NCBI GenBank assembly: GCA_031254385.1 | Contig: JAIRUO010000101.1 | Location: 1-7,686 of the forward strand | Length of the DNA stretch: 7,686 nucleotides | DNA from: Treponema sp. | Lineage (GTDB): Bacteria > Spirochaetota > Spirochaetia > Treponematales > Breznakiellaceae | Direction of reading: 5' to 3' | Shown here: piece after piece, positions 1-6,390 of the stretch | How positions within the stretch are numbered: position 1 is the stretch's first letter | How the letters are laid out: every line of letters starts with the position of its first letter | Notes under the pieces: model-generated | The model's database searches: none | Seen by the model: the letters and a program-made list of their open reading frames with translations, nothing else | What the model was told of the DNA's origin: nothing | Program-made: the position numbers and the translations under genes

Positions 1-2
1 AG

Positions 3-389
3 CCGCTGGAAGATGCGCCTTCAACCCTGCGCAAACTTTCAAACCGGGGCATTAGGATACGGATAATCACGCACCGGCTTTTTGTAAAATATTCTCACAA
101 GGCTACGATCAGCCAAACCGTTGAGTGGCTTGATACCTGGGACATTCCCTATTGGGATTTGTGTTTTATGAACGACAAGGGCGCGGTGGGTGCCCATGTG
201 TACATTGATGATGCCCCTACCAATATAACCCGGCTCAGGGAACAGGGGCATAAAACAATAGTATTCACCAATTCCACTAACAGAGACCTTCCCGGCCCCC
301 GCGTGGATACCTGGAAAGAAGCGGAACGCCTTATAATGGAAGCCAGGGAAGAATGGAAAACAGGAACCCTGGGTCTTTTCAAATCGTAA
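3..389 (+). CDS. 5'(3')-deoxyribonucleotidase-like HAD phosphatase, C-terminal part (5' end outside window)
   Basis: The frame is open from the left edge to the TAA at 387-389, giving about 128 residues of the C-terminal part. It fits the NT5C-type 5'(3')-deoxyribonucleotidases of the HAD superfamily, cytosolic enzymes that remove phosphate from (deoxy)nucleoside monophosphates. Visible HAD motifs are motif II (ITHR, the Thr codon at 69-71), the motif III lysine in MNDK (Lys codon 177-179), and motif IV as the acidic pair in YIDDAP (codons 207-212). After these come a strand (KTIVFTN) and the typical 'N...PR...W.E' tail. The motif I nucleophile Asp-x-Asp lies upstream and cannot be checked. 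The next gene starts 19 bases downstream, so the two may be co-transcribed, although no functional link is obvious. Family assignment is fairly secure; substrate is unknown. Confidence 0.75.
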   Translation, partial: PLEDAPSTLRKLSNRGIRIRIITHRLFVKYSHKATISQTVEWLDTWDIPYWDLCFMNDKGAVGAHVYIDDAPTNITRLREQGHKTIVFTNSTNRDLPGPRVDTWKEAERLIMEAREEWKTGTLGLFKS

Positions 390-408
390 ACAAAGAGTAC
401 AATACTGA

Positions 409-1341
409 ATGGATATGACAGAACTTTGCACCAAATTTATTGACGGAGCCTCTAAAGTAATACGGGGCAAGAGAGATTTTCTGGAACTCCTGACCGCAGG
501 AATCCTTGCAGGGGGGCACATACTCCTGGAAGATAATCCGGGTCTGGGAAAAACTACGGTAGCCAAAACCATAGCTCGGCTTATTTCTGGCGATGACGAT
601 GAGGCCCTTCTTTTTAAACGGATTCAGTTTACGCCGGATCTTCTGCCCTACGATATTACCGGGGTTGATGTTTTTGACCCAGACACCCGCAGCTTCCGTT
701 TTATGCCCGGCCCGGTTCTGGCGAACATTGTGTTAGCTGACGAGATAAACCGCACCACGCCCAAGGTTCAGTCTGCGCTTTTGGAAGTGATGGCAGAAGG
801 CCAGGTAACCATAGGGAACGCTGTTCATTTTCCGCCCAAGCCTTTTTTTGTGCTGGCCACGGAAAACCCCATCGAAAGCGAGGGAACCTTTCCCCTTCCG
901 GCTGCCCAGCTTGACCGTTTTATGATGCGCCTTTCCTTGGGCTATCCTGATCGCGAATCAGAACTTTCTATTCTGGAAGACAACCCTGCAGGAGAAATCC
1001 TGACGAACTTAAAGCCTATCATTACAAAAGGTGAATTCCTGGCTGCCCAAGACGCTGTAAAAGCGGTATTCTGCCACCCTGATCTGCGTGAAGCCGTTAC
1101 AGACCTTGTACGCGACACCCGTGTTCACCGTAGCTTTACCCTGGGAGTTTCACCCAGAGGAGCCCTGCACTTTCTTGAGGCCGCCAGGGCATTGGCTCTG
1201 ATAAAGGGAAGAAACTATATTATTGATGAGGACATAGTCAAACTCTGCAGCCCTGTTCTGGCGCACCGGGTCAGAATGAGGAGCCCTGGAACCAGCGCGG
1301 AAACCTTACTCAAAGAAATATGCGTTGCGAGGGTTCATTGA
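409..1341 (+). CDS. MoxR-family AAA+ ATPase
   Basis: A 310-residue AAA+ ATPase of the MoxR type, close to the usual family length. Domain order: Walker A at about 41-49 (EDNPGLGKT), a MoxR-typical FTPDLLPYDITG segment at 74-85, Walker B at 107-114 (IVLADEIN, acidic D111/E112), sensor 1 in LATENP with N153, an arginine-finger region at LDRF (R170), and sensor 2 in SPRGAL (R250) within the C-terminal helical lid. All catalytic positions look intact. MoxR ATPases are cytoplasmic oligomers thought to act as chaperones for maturation or metal insertion of partner proteins, usually together with DUF58/VWA proteins, and the next gene is such a partner. ATG 409 has a weak AAAGAG at 392-397; ATG 415 is an alternative start. 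The gene end overlaps the DUF58 gene. The client protein is unknown. Confidence 0.93.
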   Translation: MDMTELCTKFIDGASKVIRGKRDFLELLTAGILAGGHILLEDNPGLGKTTVAKTIARLISGDDDEALLFKRIQFTPDLLPYDITGVDVFDPDTRSFRFMPGPVLANIVLADEINRTTPKVQSALLEVMAEGQVTIGNAVHFPPKPFFVLATENPIESEGTFPLPAAQLDRFMMRLSLGYPDRESELSILEDNPAGEILTNLKPIITKGEFLAAQDAVKAVFCHPDLREAVTDLVRDTRVHRSFTLGVSPRGALHFLEAARALALIKGRNYIIDEDIVKLCSPVLAHRVRMRSPGTSAETLLKEICVARVH

Positions 1342-2681
1342 ACCTCGCTGTCGTGAACCCCGGTTCCGTAAATCCCGCCGTCGTAATTTTACGCGCTGGA
1401 CAAAAGGTCTTAAGCTTCATACCCCGGCCCAAAACACTGGGGGCTTTTGTCGCCCTTATAGCGGCAGTAGCCTTTGTCGCCGGATACATTCGGAAAGAAT
1501 TTGTTCTAACTCTTCTGGGTTCTGTATTTCTTGCGGCACTTGTCTATTGTTTTACAGTGGTTCTGTTACTCGCCATGCTTTACCGAAAAAAGACCCAAAC
1601 AGTTTCGGCAGATATAGTAAATAAGAAGGTAAAGGCCGGGGGACAGGGAGAAATGTATTTTCCCAAGGGAGTAAAATTTTTCAATTTTCCCGGAGCTGTA
1701 ATACGTTATGTGCTAAAACTTGAAACAAAAGATAAGCGCAAGATAGACCATATTTTTAACCCCCGCCTGCCTGACAGGGCCTTTGTTTCGTTTCCGGTTC
1801 CTCTGCGCGGAGCGTATTACGGTGCTAATGATGAGTTCTTGTTTTTTGACGCTCTAGGGTTTTTCCAGCTTAAAGTTCCTGTTCCCAGAGAAAAAGAAGC
1901 GCGGCTTCTGGCAGCTCCAATCGAAGCGGAAATGAAAGTGCCGTTGAACATTCGTTCCGGTGGGAGCGAACAGCGAAGGGAAATCCATTACAAAAAAACT
2001 GATGACTTTACAGAAAATCGGCCTTATGTTCCGGGAGATGATCCGCGCCGCATAAACTGGAAACTCTACAGCCACGGAATCGGCTCAGACCTCTATGTAC
2101 GCGAAGGAGAAAACGCCCCTCCCCCTCATTCAAAACTTCTTATATTGATAGATACGCAAATTGATCCTGTACTTTACAGTTCCGAAGAAAGCCTTGCTGA
2201 AGTTGACATGCTTTGCGAAAACGCCCTGCGGGCTATTCGGGAACTGACGCAAATGGAAATTAGCATTGGTTTTACCGGCGGGAAGATACTGCAAGCCGAA
2301 GATGCTGTTAGTGAGGCTCACGACCGCGCTGTGAACGATGCTTCTGGCCTAGCCTGGCCTTTTGCCCTGCCCCTGTCAGAAGGAACCCTTCCCGAAGCGC
2401 CGGAAGATCGAGGTATACTGATACTTGCTCTGCCGCGGACACTAAGCATTACTGGGCCAGGTGAATATGCCAGCGCTTTGGATAGGTTTTTGGCATCTCG
2501 GATCAACAACCCCATGTCTCAAATGGAAGTGGATATACTTTTTCTGTACACCGGTACAGGAAAAAAGGCGGATGAACAAGAAGAAGCGGCGCGTTTATGT
2601 ACGACGTTTTACAATCGGAAAAATAAAGTTCATGCAAACTGGATAATGGTGAAGAATGATATTGAGGAGAAACTAAAATGA
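1320..2681 (+). CDS. DUF58 membrane protein, partner of MoxR
   Basis: A 453-residue protein counted from ATG 1320. Two hydrophobic segments at about 39-57 and 61-87 form an N-terminal membrane anchor, followed by basic residues (YRKK). The DUF58 signature lies at 236-248 (YVPGDDPRRINWK), followed by a VWA-like fold starting with the strand LLILIDTQID (D278). The metal-site pattern DxSxS is not present there, so a classical MIDAS is doubtful. DUF58 proteins are encoded beside moxR and are thought to work with the ATPase at the membrane; the exact role is unknown. The start is uncertain: ATG 1320 overlaps moxR by 22 bases and has a poor ribosome site, while TTG 1338 has GAGGG at 1329-1333 and a 4-base overlap with the moxR stop. 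Either start suggests translational coupling. A hairpin covers this junction. The stop TGA overlaps the next ATG. Confidence 0.9.
   Translation: MRCEGSLNLAVVNPGSVNPAVVILRAGQKVLSFIPRPKTLGAFVALIAAVAFVAGYIRKEFVLTLLGSVFLAALVYCFTVVLLLAMLYRKKTQTVSADIVNKKVKAGGQGEMYFPKGVKFFNFPGAVIRYVLKLETKDKRKIDHIFNPRLPDRAFVSFPVPLRGAYYGANDEFLFFDALGFFQLKVPVPREKEARLLAAPIEAEMKVPLNIRSGGSEQRREIHYKKTDDFTENRPYVPGDDPRRINWKLYSHGIGSDLYVREGENAPPPHSKLLILIDTQIDPVLYSSEESLAEVDMLCENALRAIRELTQMEISIGFTGGKILQAEDAVSEAHDRAVNDASGLAWPFALPLSEGTLPEAPEDRGILILALPRTLSITGPGEYASALDRFLASRINNPMSQMEVDILFLYTGTGKKADEQEEAARLCTTFYNRKNKVHANWIMVKNDIEEKLK
1327..1360 (+). promoter_or_regulatory. Hairpin with competing complement over moxR stop / DUF58 start
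   Basis: The left arm GCGAGGGTTCA (1327-1337) and right arm TGAACCTCGC (1339-1348) are complementary except for one bulged G. This gives an RNA stem of about 8 bp with a 5-base loop, or up to 10 bp if the apex pairs. The left arm contains the likely ribosome-binding site GAGGG (1329-1333), and the loop and right arm contain TTG 1338 and the moxR stop TGA 1339-1341. The segment GGGTTCA (1331-1337) is also perfectly complementary to TGAACCC at 1354-1360, so two exclusive pairings are possible. A role in coupling DUF58 translation to ribosomes finishing moxR is inference. Confidence 0.45.
1329..1333 (+). promoter_or_regulatory. Possible ribosome-binding site for a TTG start of DUF58
   Basis: GAGGG ends 4 bases before TTG 1338, which shares bases with the moxR stop TGA (1339-1341). 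This is the best Shine-Dalgarno match at the junction and argues for a start at 1338 in place of ATG 1320, which has only an A-rich leader. The evidence is by eye and moderate. Confidence 0.4.
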
Positions 2682-3637
2682 ATAATACAGAATTGCTTGT
2701 AAAGGCCATGACCTATGATAGCCCAGAAACCATACCAATAAGCATAGGGTTGCTTCCTTCATTGTGGTTAAAATACCCTAAAGAAATACGTGAAGTTACC
2801 GCAAAATACCGCCAATTTTTTGGGGACTTGAGCGAGCGTTATGACTACGATACCTATACCCGCGATACCTACCACACCGGGGATCATACTGATGAATGGG
2901 GCTGCATTTGGAGTAACATTGCAGAAGGGCAGGAAGCCATTGTAAAAGTCCATCCGGTAAAAACACGAGAAGAAATAAGAACGCTTAAAATACCTGATGA
3001 CCGTACCGGGCGTATGCCCCACGGTTTTATGTACTTACGTGTACTGGATCTTCGCGGCTTTGAGGAAGCGATGATGGATTTTGCCGAAGAACCGCCAGAG
3101 CTTCAGATGTTAATTGACAAAGTGCTGGAATACAATTTAATTCAAATGGATATTAAATTGAAGAATAACCAAGGGCCAGTTGCTTATTTTGGCGATGATC
3201 TGGGCATGCAAAAGGGCCTTGCTATCGGACGCGAAAAATGGGTCAAGTATTTTAAGCCCTGCTTTACTTGTCTCTACAAAAAGGCCCATGATCAGGGGAA
3301 ACTGGTATATATGCACACCGACGGCTGTATTTGGGAAATAATGAATGATCTAAAAGAAGCCGGAGTCAATATGGTTAATCCCCAATACCGTGCAAACGGC
3401 CTGGAAAATCTGGTTCGGGTATGCAAGGGGAAAATACCCATAGATTTGGATCTGGATCGCCAGTATTTGCCCTTCGCAGATCCAATGGGTATAGAAGATC
3501 ATATACGCCAATGCGTTGAAGCGCTTTATCTTCCAGAAGGGGGCCTAGCATTAAAACTGGAATTGGGCCCGGATGTTTCCCTTGATGTCATCAATGCGGC
3601 ACTCGCCGCTTTAGAAAAATATCGTCATTATAAATAG
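2678..3637 (+). CDS. URO-D superfamily protein 1, methyltransferase-like (HTDG variant)
   Basis: A 319-residue member of the uroporphyrinogen decarboxylase-like superfamily, which includes corrinoid-dependent methyltransferases such as MtaA, MtbA and CmuA. It is somewhat short. The conserved FGDDLG lies at 171-176. At the position where related enzymes carry H-x-C, this protein has HTDGC (H213, D215, C217), so the zinc-binding cysteine is replaced by aspartate, unless C217 substitutes. The C-terminal LELGPDVS region has no obvious Cys or His at the distal ligand position. The N-terminal substrate arginines of true HemE are absent, so heme synthesis is unlikely. ATG 2678 overlaps the DUF58 stop (ATGA) and has a strong GAGGAG at 2664-2669, which indicates translational coupling. 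Substrate and methyl donor are unknown. It may be a methyltransferase or a non-catalytic paralogue. Confidence 0.85.
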   Translation: MNNTELLVKAMTYDSPETIPISIGLLPSLWLKYPKEIREVTAKYRQFFGDLSERYDYDTYTRDTYHTGDHTDEWGCIWSNIAEGQEAIVKVHPVKTREEIRTLKIPDDRTGRMPHGFMYLRVLDLRGFEEAMMDFAEEPPELQMLIDKVLEYNLIQMDIKLKNNQGPVAYFGDDLGMQKGLAIGREKWVKYFKPCFTCLYKKAHDQGKLVYMHTDGCIWEIMNDLKEAGVNMVNPQYRANGLENLVRVCKGKIPIDLDLDRQYLPFADPMGIEDHIRQCVEALYLPEGGLALKLELGPDVSLDVINAALAALEKYRHYK

Positions 3638-3670
3638 TAATTAGTTAGCCGCTTCTCTAAGGAGTCGTCC

Positions 3671-4717
3671 ATGTTTAGTCCTGATTTCCAGAATATAGTG
3701 AATGCAGCGTTAAACAAAAAAACTTCTCGAATACCTCTTTATGAACACATTATTGACGCAACTATAATGGAAGCGATACAGGGAAGAAAGTTCGTAAACC
3801 TTTACAATGGAAACAGCAATGACAGGGAAGAATATTTTCGCAATTACTGTGATTTTTTTAGAGATTCTGGTTACGATGCCGTTAGTTTCGAATGTTGCGT
3901 CGGTGAGGTAATGCCTGGAAGCGGTGCACTGGGTGGCCACAAGGAAGGTGTTATTAAAACTCGACAGGATTTTGATGCGTATCCTTGGGACTCGGTTCCC
4001 GATTTGTACTTTAAAAAGAACCGTGAAATATTTCAAATCCTTGCAAAAGTCATGCCGCAGGGAATGAAGGCTGTCGGCGGGGTGGGAAACGGTATCTTTG
4101 AATGTGTGCAGGATGTGGTTGGTTTTCAGGAACTCTGTTACATAAAATCCGATGATGAAGAACTTTACGCGGCCCTTTTTACTAAAACAGGTGATATGCT
4201 TGCGGTGATTTGGGAACGGTTTCTTAAGGAATTTGGCGATCTTTTCTGCGTGTGCCGTTTTGGAGACGATCTTGGGTATAAATCAAACACCCTGCTCAGC
4301 GCTAATGACATCAGAATGCACATTATACCGCAATACCGGCGCATAGTAGATCTGGTACACACGCATGGCAAACCTTTTTTGCTTCACTCATGCGGCTGCA
4401 TATTTAACGTAATGGATGATATTATAACTGGCGTTGGAATTGACGCAAAACATTCCAACGAAGATGTCATCGCTCCCTATTCACGCTGGATAAACGATTA
4501 CGGAAGCCGGATTGCTAATTTTGGCGGCCTTGACACTGACGTACTTTGCGACTCAAGTACGGTAGATCTGGTTTTCTATACATCGGCGGTCTACCGCCTC
4601 TGCGAAGCCAAGGGAAGAGGAACGGCCATTGGAAGCGGCAATTCGATTCCCAAATACGTAAGCCCTTCCCGTTACAGCCAAATGCTGGAAACAGTACGTT
4701 CATTACGCGGAGCTTAG
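3671..4717 (+). CDS. URO-D superfamily protein 2, methyltransferase-like
   Basis: A 348-residue URO-D superfamily protein, distinct in sequence from both neighbours. It has FGDDLG at 197-202 and the metal-site motif HSCGC at 239-243 (H239, C241), matching the H-x-C zinc ligands of MtaA-like methyltransferases. Near the C-terminus is GSGNSIP (321-327), with N324 where some relatives have Cys or His. The TIM-barrel-type alternation of strands and helices spans the whole length. A strong AAGGAG at 3659-3664, 6 bases before ATG 3671, fixes the start. The gap to the previous gene is 33 bases with no terminator, so it is probably in the same operon. By family, it would move a methyl group to or from a cobalamin-bound or thiol acceptor in the cytoplasm, but no corrinoid protein lies in the window. 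Substrate unknown. Confidence 0.87.
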   Translation: MFSPDFQNIVNAALNKKTSRIPLYEHIIDATIMEAIQGRKFVNLYNGNSNDREEYFRNYCDFFRDSGYDAVSFECCVGEVMPGSGALGGHKEGVIKTRQDFDAYPWDSVPDLYFKKNREIFQILAKVMPQGMKAVGGVGNGIFECVQDVVGFQELCYIKSDDEELYAALFTKTGDMLAVIWERFLKEFGDLFCVCRFGDDLGYKSNTLLSANDIRMHIIPQYRRIVDLVHTHGKPFLLHSCGCIFNVMDDIITGVGIDAKHSNEDVIAPYSRWINDYGSRIANFGGLDTDVLCDSSTVDLVFYTSAVYRLCEAKGRGTAIGSGNSIPKYVSPSRYSQMLETVRSLRGA

Positions 4718-4732
4718 CAGTTGGTGAATACC

Positions 4733-5824
4733 ATGACCATAACAAAAGCCAACGAAACCATGAACGCAAAAACCAGGGTACGCAAGACCTTTGCCCACGA
4801 AAAAACAGATCGCGTAACCATTGGGTATGAAGCTAATCCCGGTATACACCAGCGGCTTAAGGACGTCCTTGGCGTGACTGATGATGAAATGCTTTTACAG
4901 GCCCTTGGCGTGGATTATCGCGGAATCAGCGCACCGTATATCGGGAAAACGCTTTACGAAGAACTGCCAAACCGGAGGCGGAATATACTTGAAGGGGCCG
5001 TAATGCGCTGGGTTGAACACGAAAGCGGTGGTTACTGGGACTTCTGCGATTTCCCCCTTAAAGATGCATCCGATGAAGCCTTTGATACTTTCCCCGTTCC
5101 CAATCCTGATGATTTTGATTACGAGGCCGCGTTGGATAAAGCAAAAACAATTGGCAAAGAGATGGGAATTTTTATCGGAGGAGCTGGAATACCTGACATA
5201 ATAAATTCCAATGGACGGCTAATGGGTATGGAGGATGTACTCTGCCATCTTTTAACCGCCCATGAACCGGCTATCGCCTTCATGCAGCGCCGTGCGGATT
5301 TTCAGCTAAAGATGCTGGAGCGTCTTCTGGATGTCTGCAAGGATCATATTGACTTTGTCTGGTTTGGTGAAGATCTGGGAACCCAGCGCGCACCCATGAT
5401 TAGCCGGGAACTGTACTTAAATACGATGAAGCCCATCCATAAGAAATTTTTTGATTTGGCAAATGCTTATAACAAACCCTGCATTGTCCATTCTTGCGGC
5501 AGCTCAAGCTGGGTTTACGATGATTTTATCGAAATGGGAGTTGCGGGTGTTGATACATTACAGCCCGAAGCCATAAATATGTCTCCCGAATACCTTAAAT
5601 CACATTTCGGTAATAAGCTCTGCTACCGAGGCTGTATTTCCACTACAGGCCCTCTCACATTTGGTACTGTTACAGAGGTAATTGAAACGGTAAAACATAC
5701 TCTAAGTATTATGATGGAAGGCTATGGTTACCATTTCGCGCCAACTCATCAAATCCAGGACAATACACCCACAGAAAACGTCATAGCCATGTATCAGGCT
5801 GCCCATGATTTTGGAGTTTATTGA
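4733..5824 (+). CDS. URO-D superfamily protein 3, methyltransferase-like
   Basis: The most conventional of the three paralogues, 363 residues from ATG 4733. The N-terminal TRVRKTFAHEKTDRVTIGYE matches the usual 'R...al.he.pDRvPi' opening of the family. FGEDLG lies at 211-216, HSCGS at 253-257 (H253 and C255 as expected zinc ligands) and YHFAPTHQIQ near the C-terminus, with H339 as a possible third ligand. The HemE active-site arginine motif is absent. The start is uncertain: TTG 4721 and GTG 4724 are possible, ATG 4733 has a weak GGTG upstream, and ATG 4760 aligns best with the family start but lacks a ribosome site. The gap from the previous stop is only 15 bases. It is likely a corrinoid or thiol methyltransferase, with substrate unknown. 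Demethylation of methoxylated compounds is one possibility, by inference only. Confidence 0.87.
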   Translation: MTITKANETMNAKTRVRKTFAHEKTDRVTIGYEANPGIHQRLKDVLGVTDDEMLLQALGVDYRGISAPYIGKTLYEELPNRRRNILEGAVMRWVEHESGGYWDFCDFPLKDASDEAFDTFPVPNPDDFDYEAALDKAKTIGKEMGIFIGGAGIPDIINSNGRLMGMEDVLCHLLTAHEPAIAFMQRRADFQLKMLERLLDVCKDHIDFVWFGEDLGTQRAPMISRELYLNTMKPIHKKFFDLANAYNKPCIVHSCGSSSWVYDDFIEMGVAGVDTLQPEAINMSPEYLKSHFGNKLCYRGCISTTGPLTFGTVTEVIETVKHTLSIMMEGYGYHFAPTHQIQDNTPTENVIAMYQAAHDFGVY

Positions 5825-5885
5825 GTAATGAAGAACCTCGCAGCAAGCTCCTGGGTATAAAACCAACAGACGGAATAAATTTTGC

Positions 5886-5915
5886 TTGCAGATTCTCATT
5901 CGTAAATGGTATAAT
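5886..5915 (+). promoter_or_regulatory. Sigma-70-like promoter for the chemotaxis genes
   Basis: A perfect -10 box TATAAT lies at 5910-5915 with a plausible -35 box TTGCAG at 5886-5891, spaced by 18 bases. It sits in the only longer intergenic gap (5825-5937). The predicted transcript start near 5922 leaves a leader of about 16 bases before the cheW ATG. The pattern suggests that the chemotaxis genes are transcribed separately from the URO-D genes. I see no flagellar sigma-28 pattern (TAAA...GCCGATAA). Confidence 0.6.
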
Positions 5916-5928
5916 TCTGATTAAATAC

Positions 5929-5932
5929 GGAG
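5929..5932 (+). promoter_or_regulatory. Ribosome-binding site deciding the cheW start
   Basis: GGAG ends 5 bases before ATG 5938. It supports this start over a longer in-frame reading from TTG 5821, which has no such site and would run through the promoter. Confidence 0.6.
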
Positions 5933-5937
5933 TATCT

Positions 5938-6390
5938 ATGTCAGAAACTGTAAGTAATGACGAAAAATACCTTATTTTTTCAGTTTTGAACCGAAGGTAT
6001 AGTTTCCCGTCTCGGTTCATCAGTGAAATTGCCCTGTTTGATACCGTATACCCCCTGCCGCTTATGCCTGCATATTTGCTGGGAATTATCAATCGTTACT
6101 CGGTTCCGTATGCGCTATTCGATATCGGCCTGCTGCTGTTCAAGACTGAAGCTTCCCGTAGCAAAGTGCTGGTTCTAAAGGATGAGATCGATAGGATTGC
6201 TTTTCTGATCGATGATGTCATTGATATTGCAGATGTACCGCCGGAGGATCTGTTCCCCATAGAACGGGGTGCAGAATCAAACGATATTGCGGAAATAGTC
6301 TCAGGCTCATTTAAGTGGAACAGCGATGATGTGTTTGTCCTTGACATTCAGCGGATCATGGCTCGCGCTTTGGATGGCGGGGTTTTTTGA
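5938..6390 (+). CDS. cheW: Chemotaxis coupling protein CheW
   Basis: A 150-residue, single-domain CheW protein of normal length. CheW is a cytoplasmic scaffold that links methyl-accepting chemoreceptors to the kinase CheA. The CheW fold is recognisable: the first strands YLIFSVLNRRYSFP, then the helix and 'PLPLMPAYLLGIINRYSVPYALFDI' region equivalent to the conserved P..P....G..n.rg...pv.D segment, then KVLVLK, and IAFLIDDVIDIADVPPEDL, equivalent to the G.lVD.V.ev strand and helix. The usual Gly of the fold is partly kept (LLGI). The start at ATG 5938 is backed by GGAG and an upstream promoter. The stop TGA shares its last base with the next ATG (TGATG), so translation of the two is probably coupled. 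Confidence 0.88.
   Translation: MSETVSNDEKYLIFSVLNRRYSFPSRFISEIALFDTVYPLPLMPAYLLGIINRYSVPYALFDIGLLLFKTEASRSKVLVLKDEIDRIAFLIDDVIDIADVPPEDLFPIERGAESNDIAEIVSGSFKWNSDDVFVLDIQRIMARALDGGVF

Larger units (their letters stand above)
5825..5937. other. Intergenic gap between URO-D and chemotaxis genes
   Basis: The largest gap in the window, 113 bases. Its second half holds the promoter and ribosome site described separately. The first half shows nothing convincing: no GC-rich stem followed by a T-run, so no intrinsic terminator for the upstream genes can be supported. Confidence 0.6.

Noticed and set aside
332..337. TATAAT inside the nucleotidase gene as a promoter for moxR
   Set aside because: No acceptable -35 box lies at 16-18 bases upstream, and the hexamer is within coding sequence.
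376..403. TTTTCA and TACAAT just before moxR as a promoter
   Set aside because: Both boxes are weak, and the -10 would end only 5 bases before the start codon, leaving no leader or ribosome site in the transcript.
39..572. Long minus-strand open frame spanning the nucleotidase and moxR start
   Set aside because: It lies opposite well-supported coding sequence with clear HAD and AAA+ motifs, and its translation shows no family features.
3710..4036. Minus-strand open frame of 108 codons inside URO-D gene 2
   Set aside because: It is an antisense shadow of a conserved gene, with no ribosome site or recognisable domain.
2678..5824. Annotation of the URO-D genes as hemE (uroporphyrinogen decarboxylase of heme synthesis)
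   Set aside because: The N-terminal arginine-rich active-site motif of HemE is absent in all three, while H-x-C/D motifs of the methyltransferase branch are present. Three copies in a row also argue against it.
5843..5889. Inverted repeat GCAAGC/GCTTGC as a possible terminator or operator
   Set aside because: The arms are only 6 bp with a loop of about 35 bases and no T-run after them. This is expected by chance.
5821..5937. In-frame N-terminal extension of CheW from TTG 5821, sharing bases with the preceding stop
   Set aside because: The extension does not resemble CheW, would translate through the promoter, and has no ribosome site. ATG 5938 with GGAG gives a normal CheW length.
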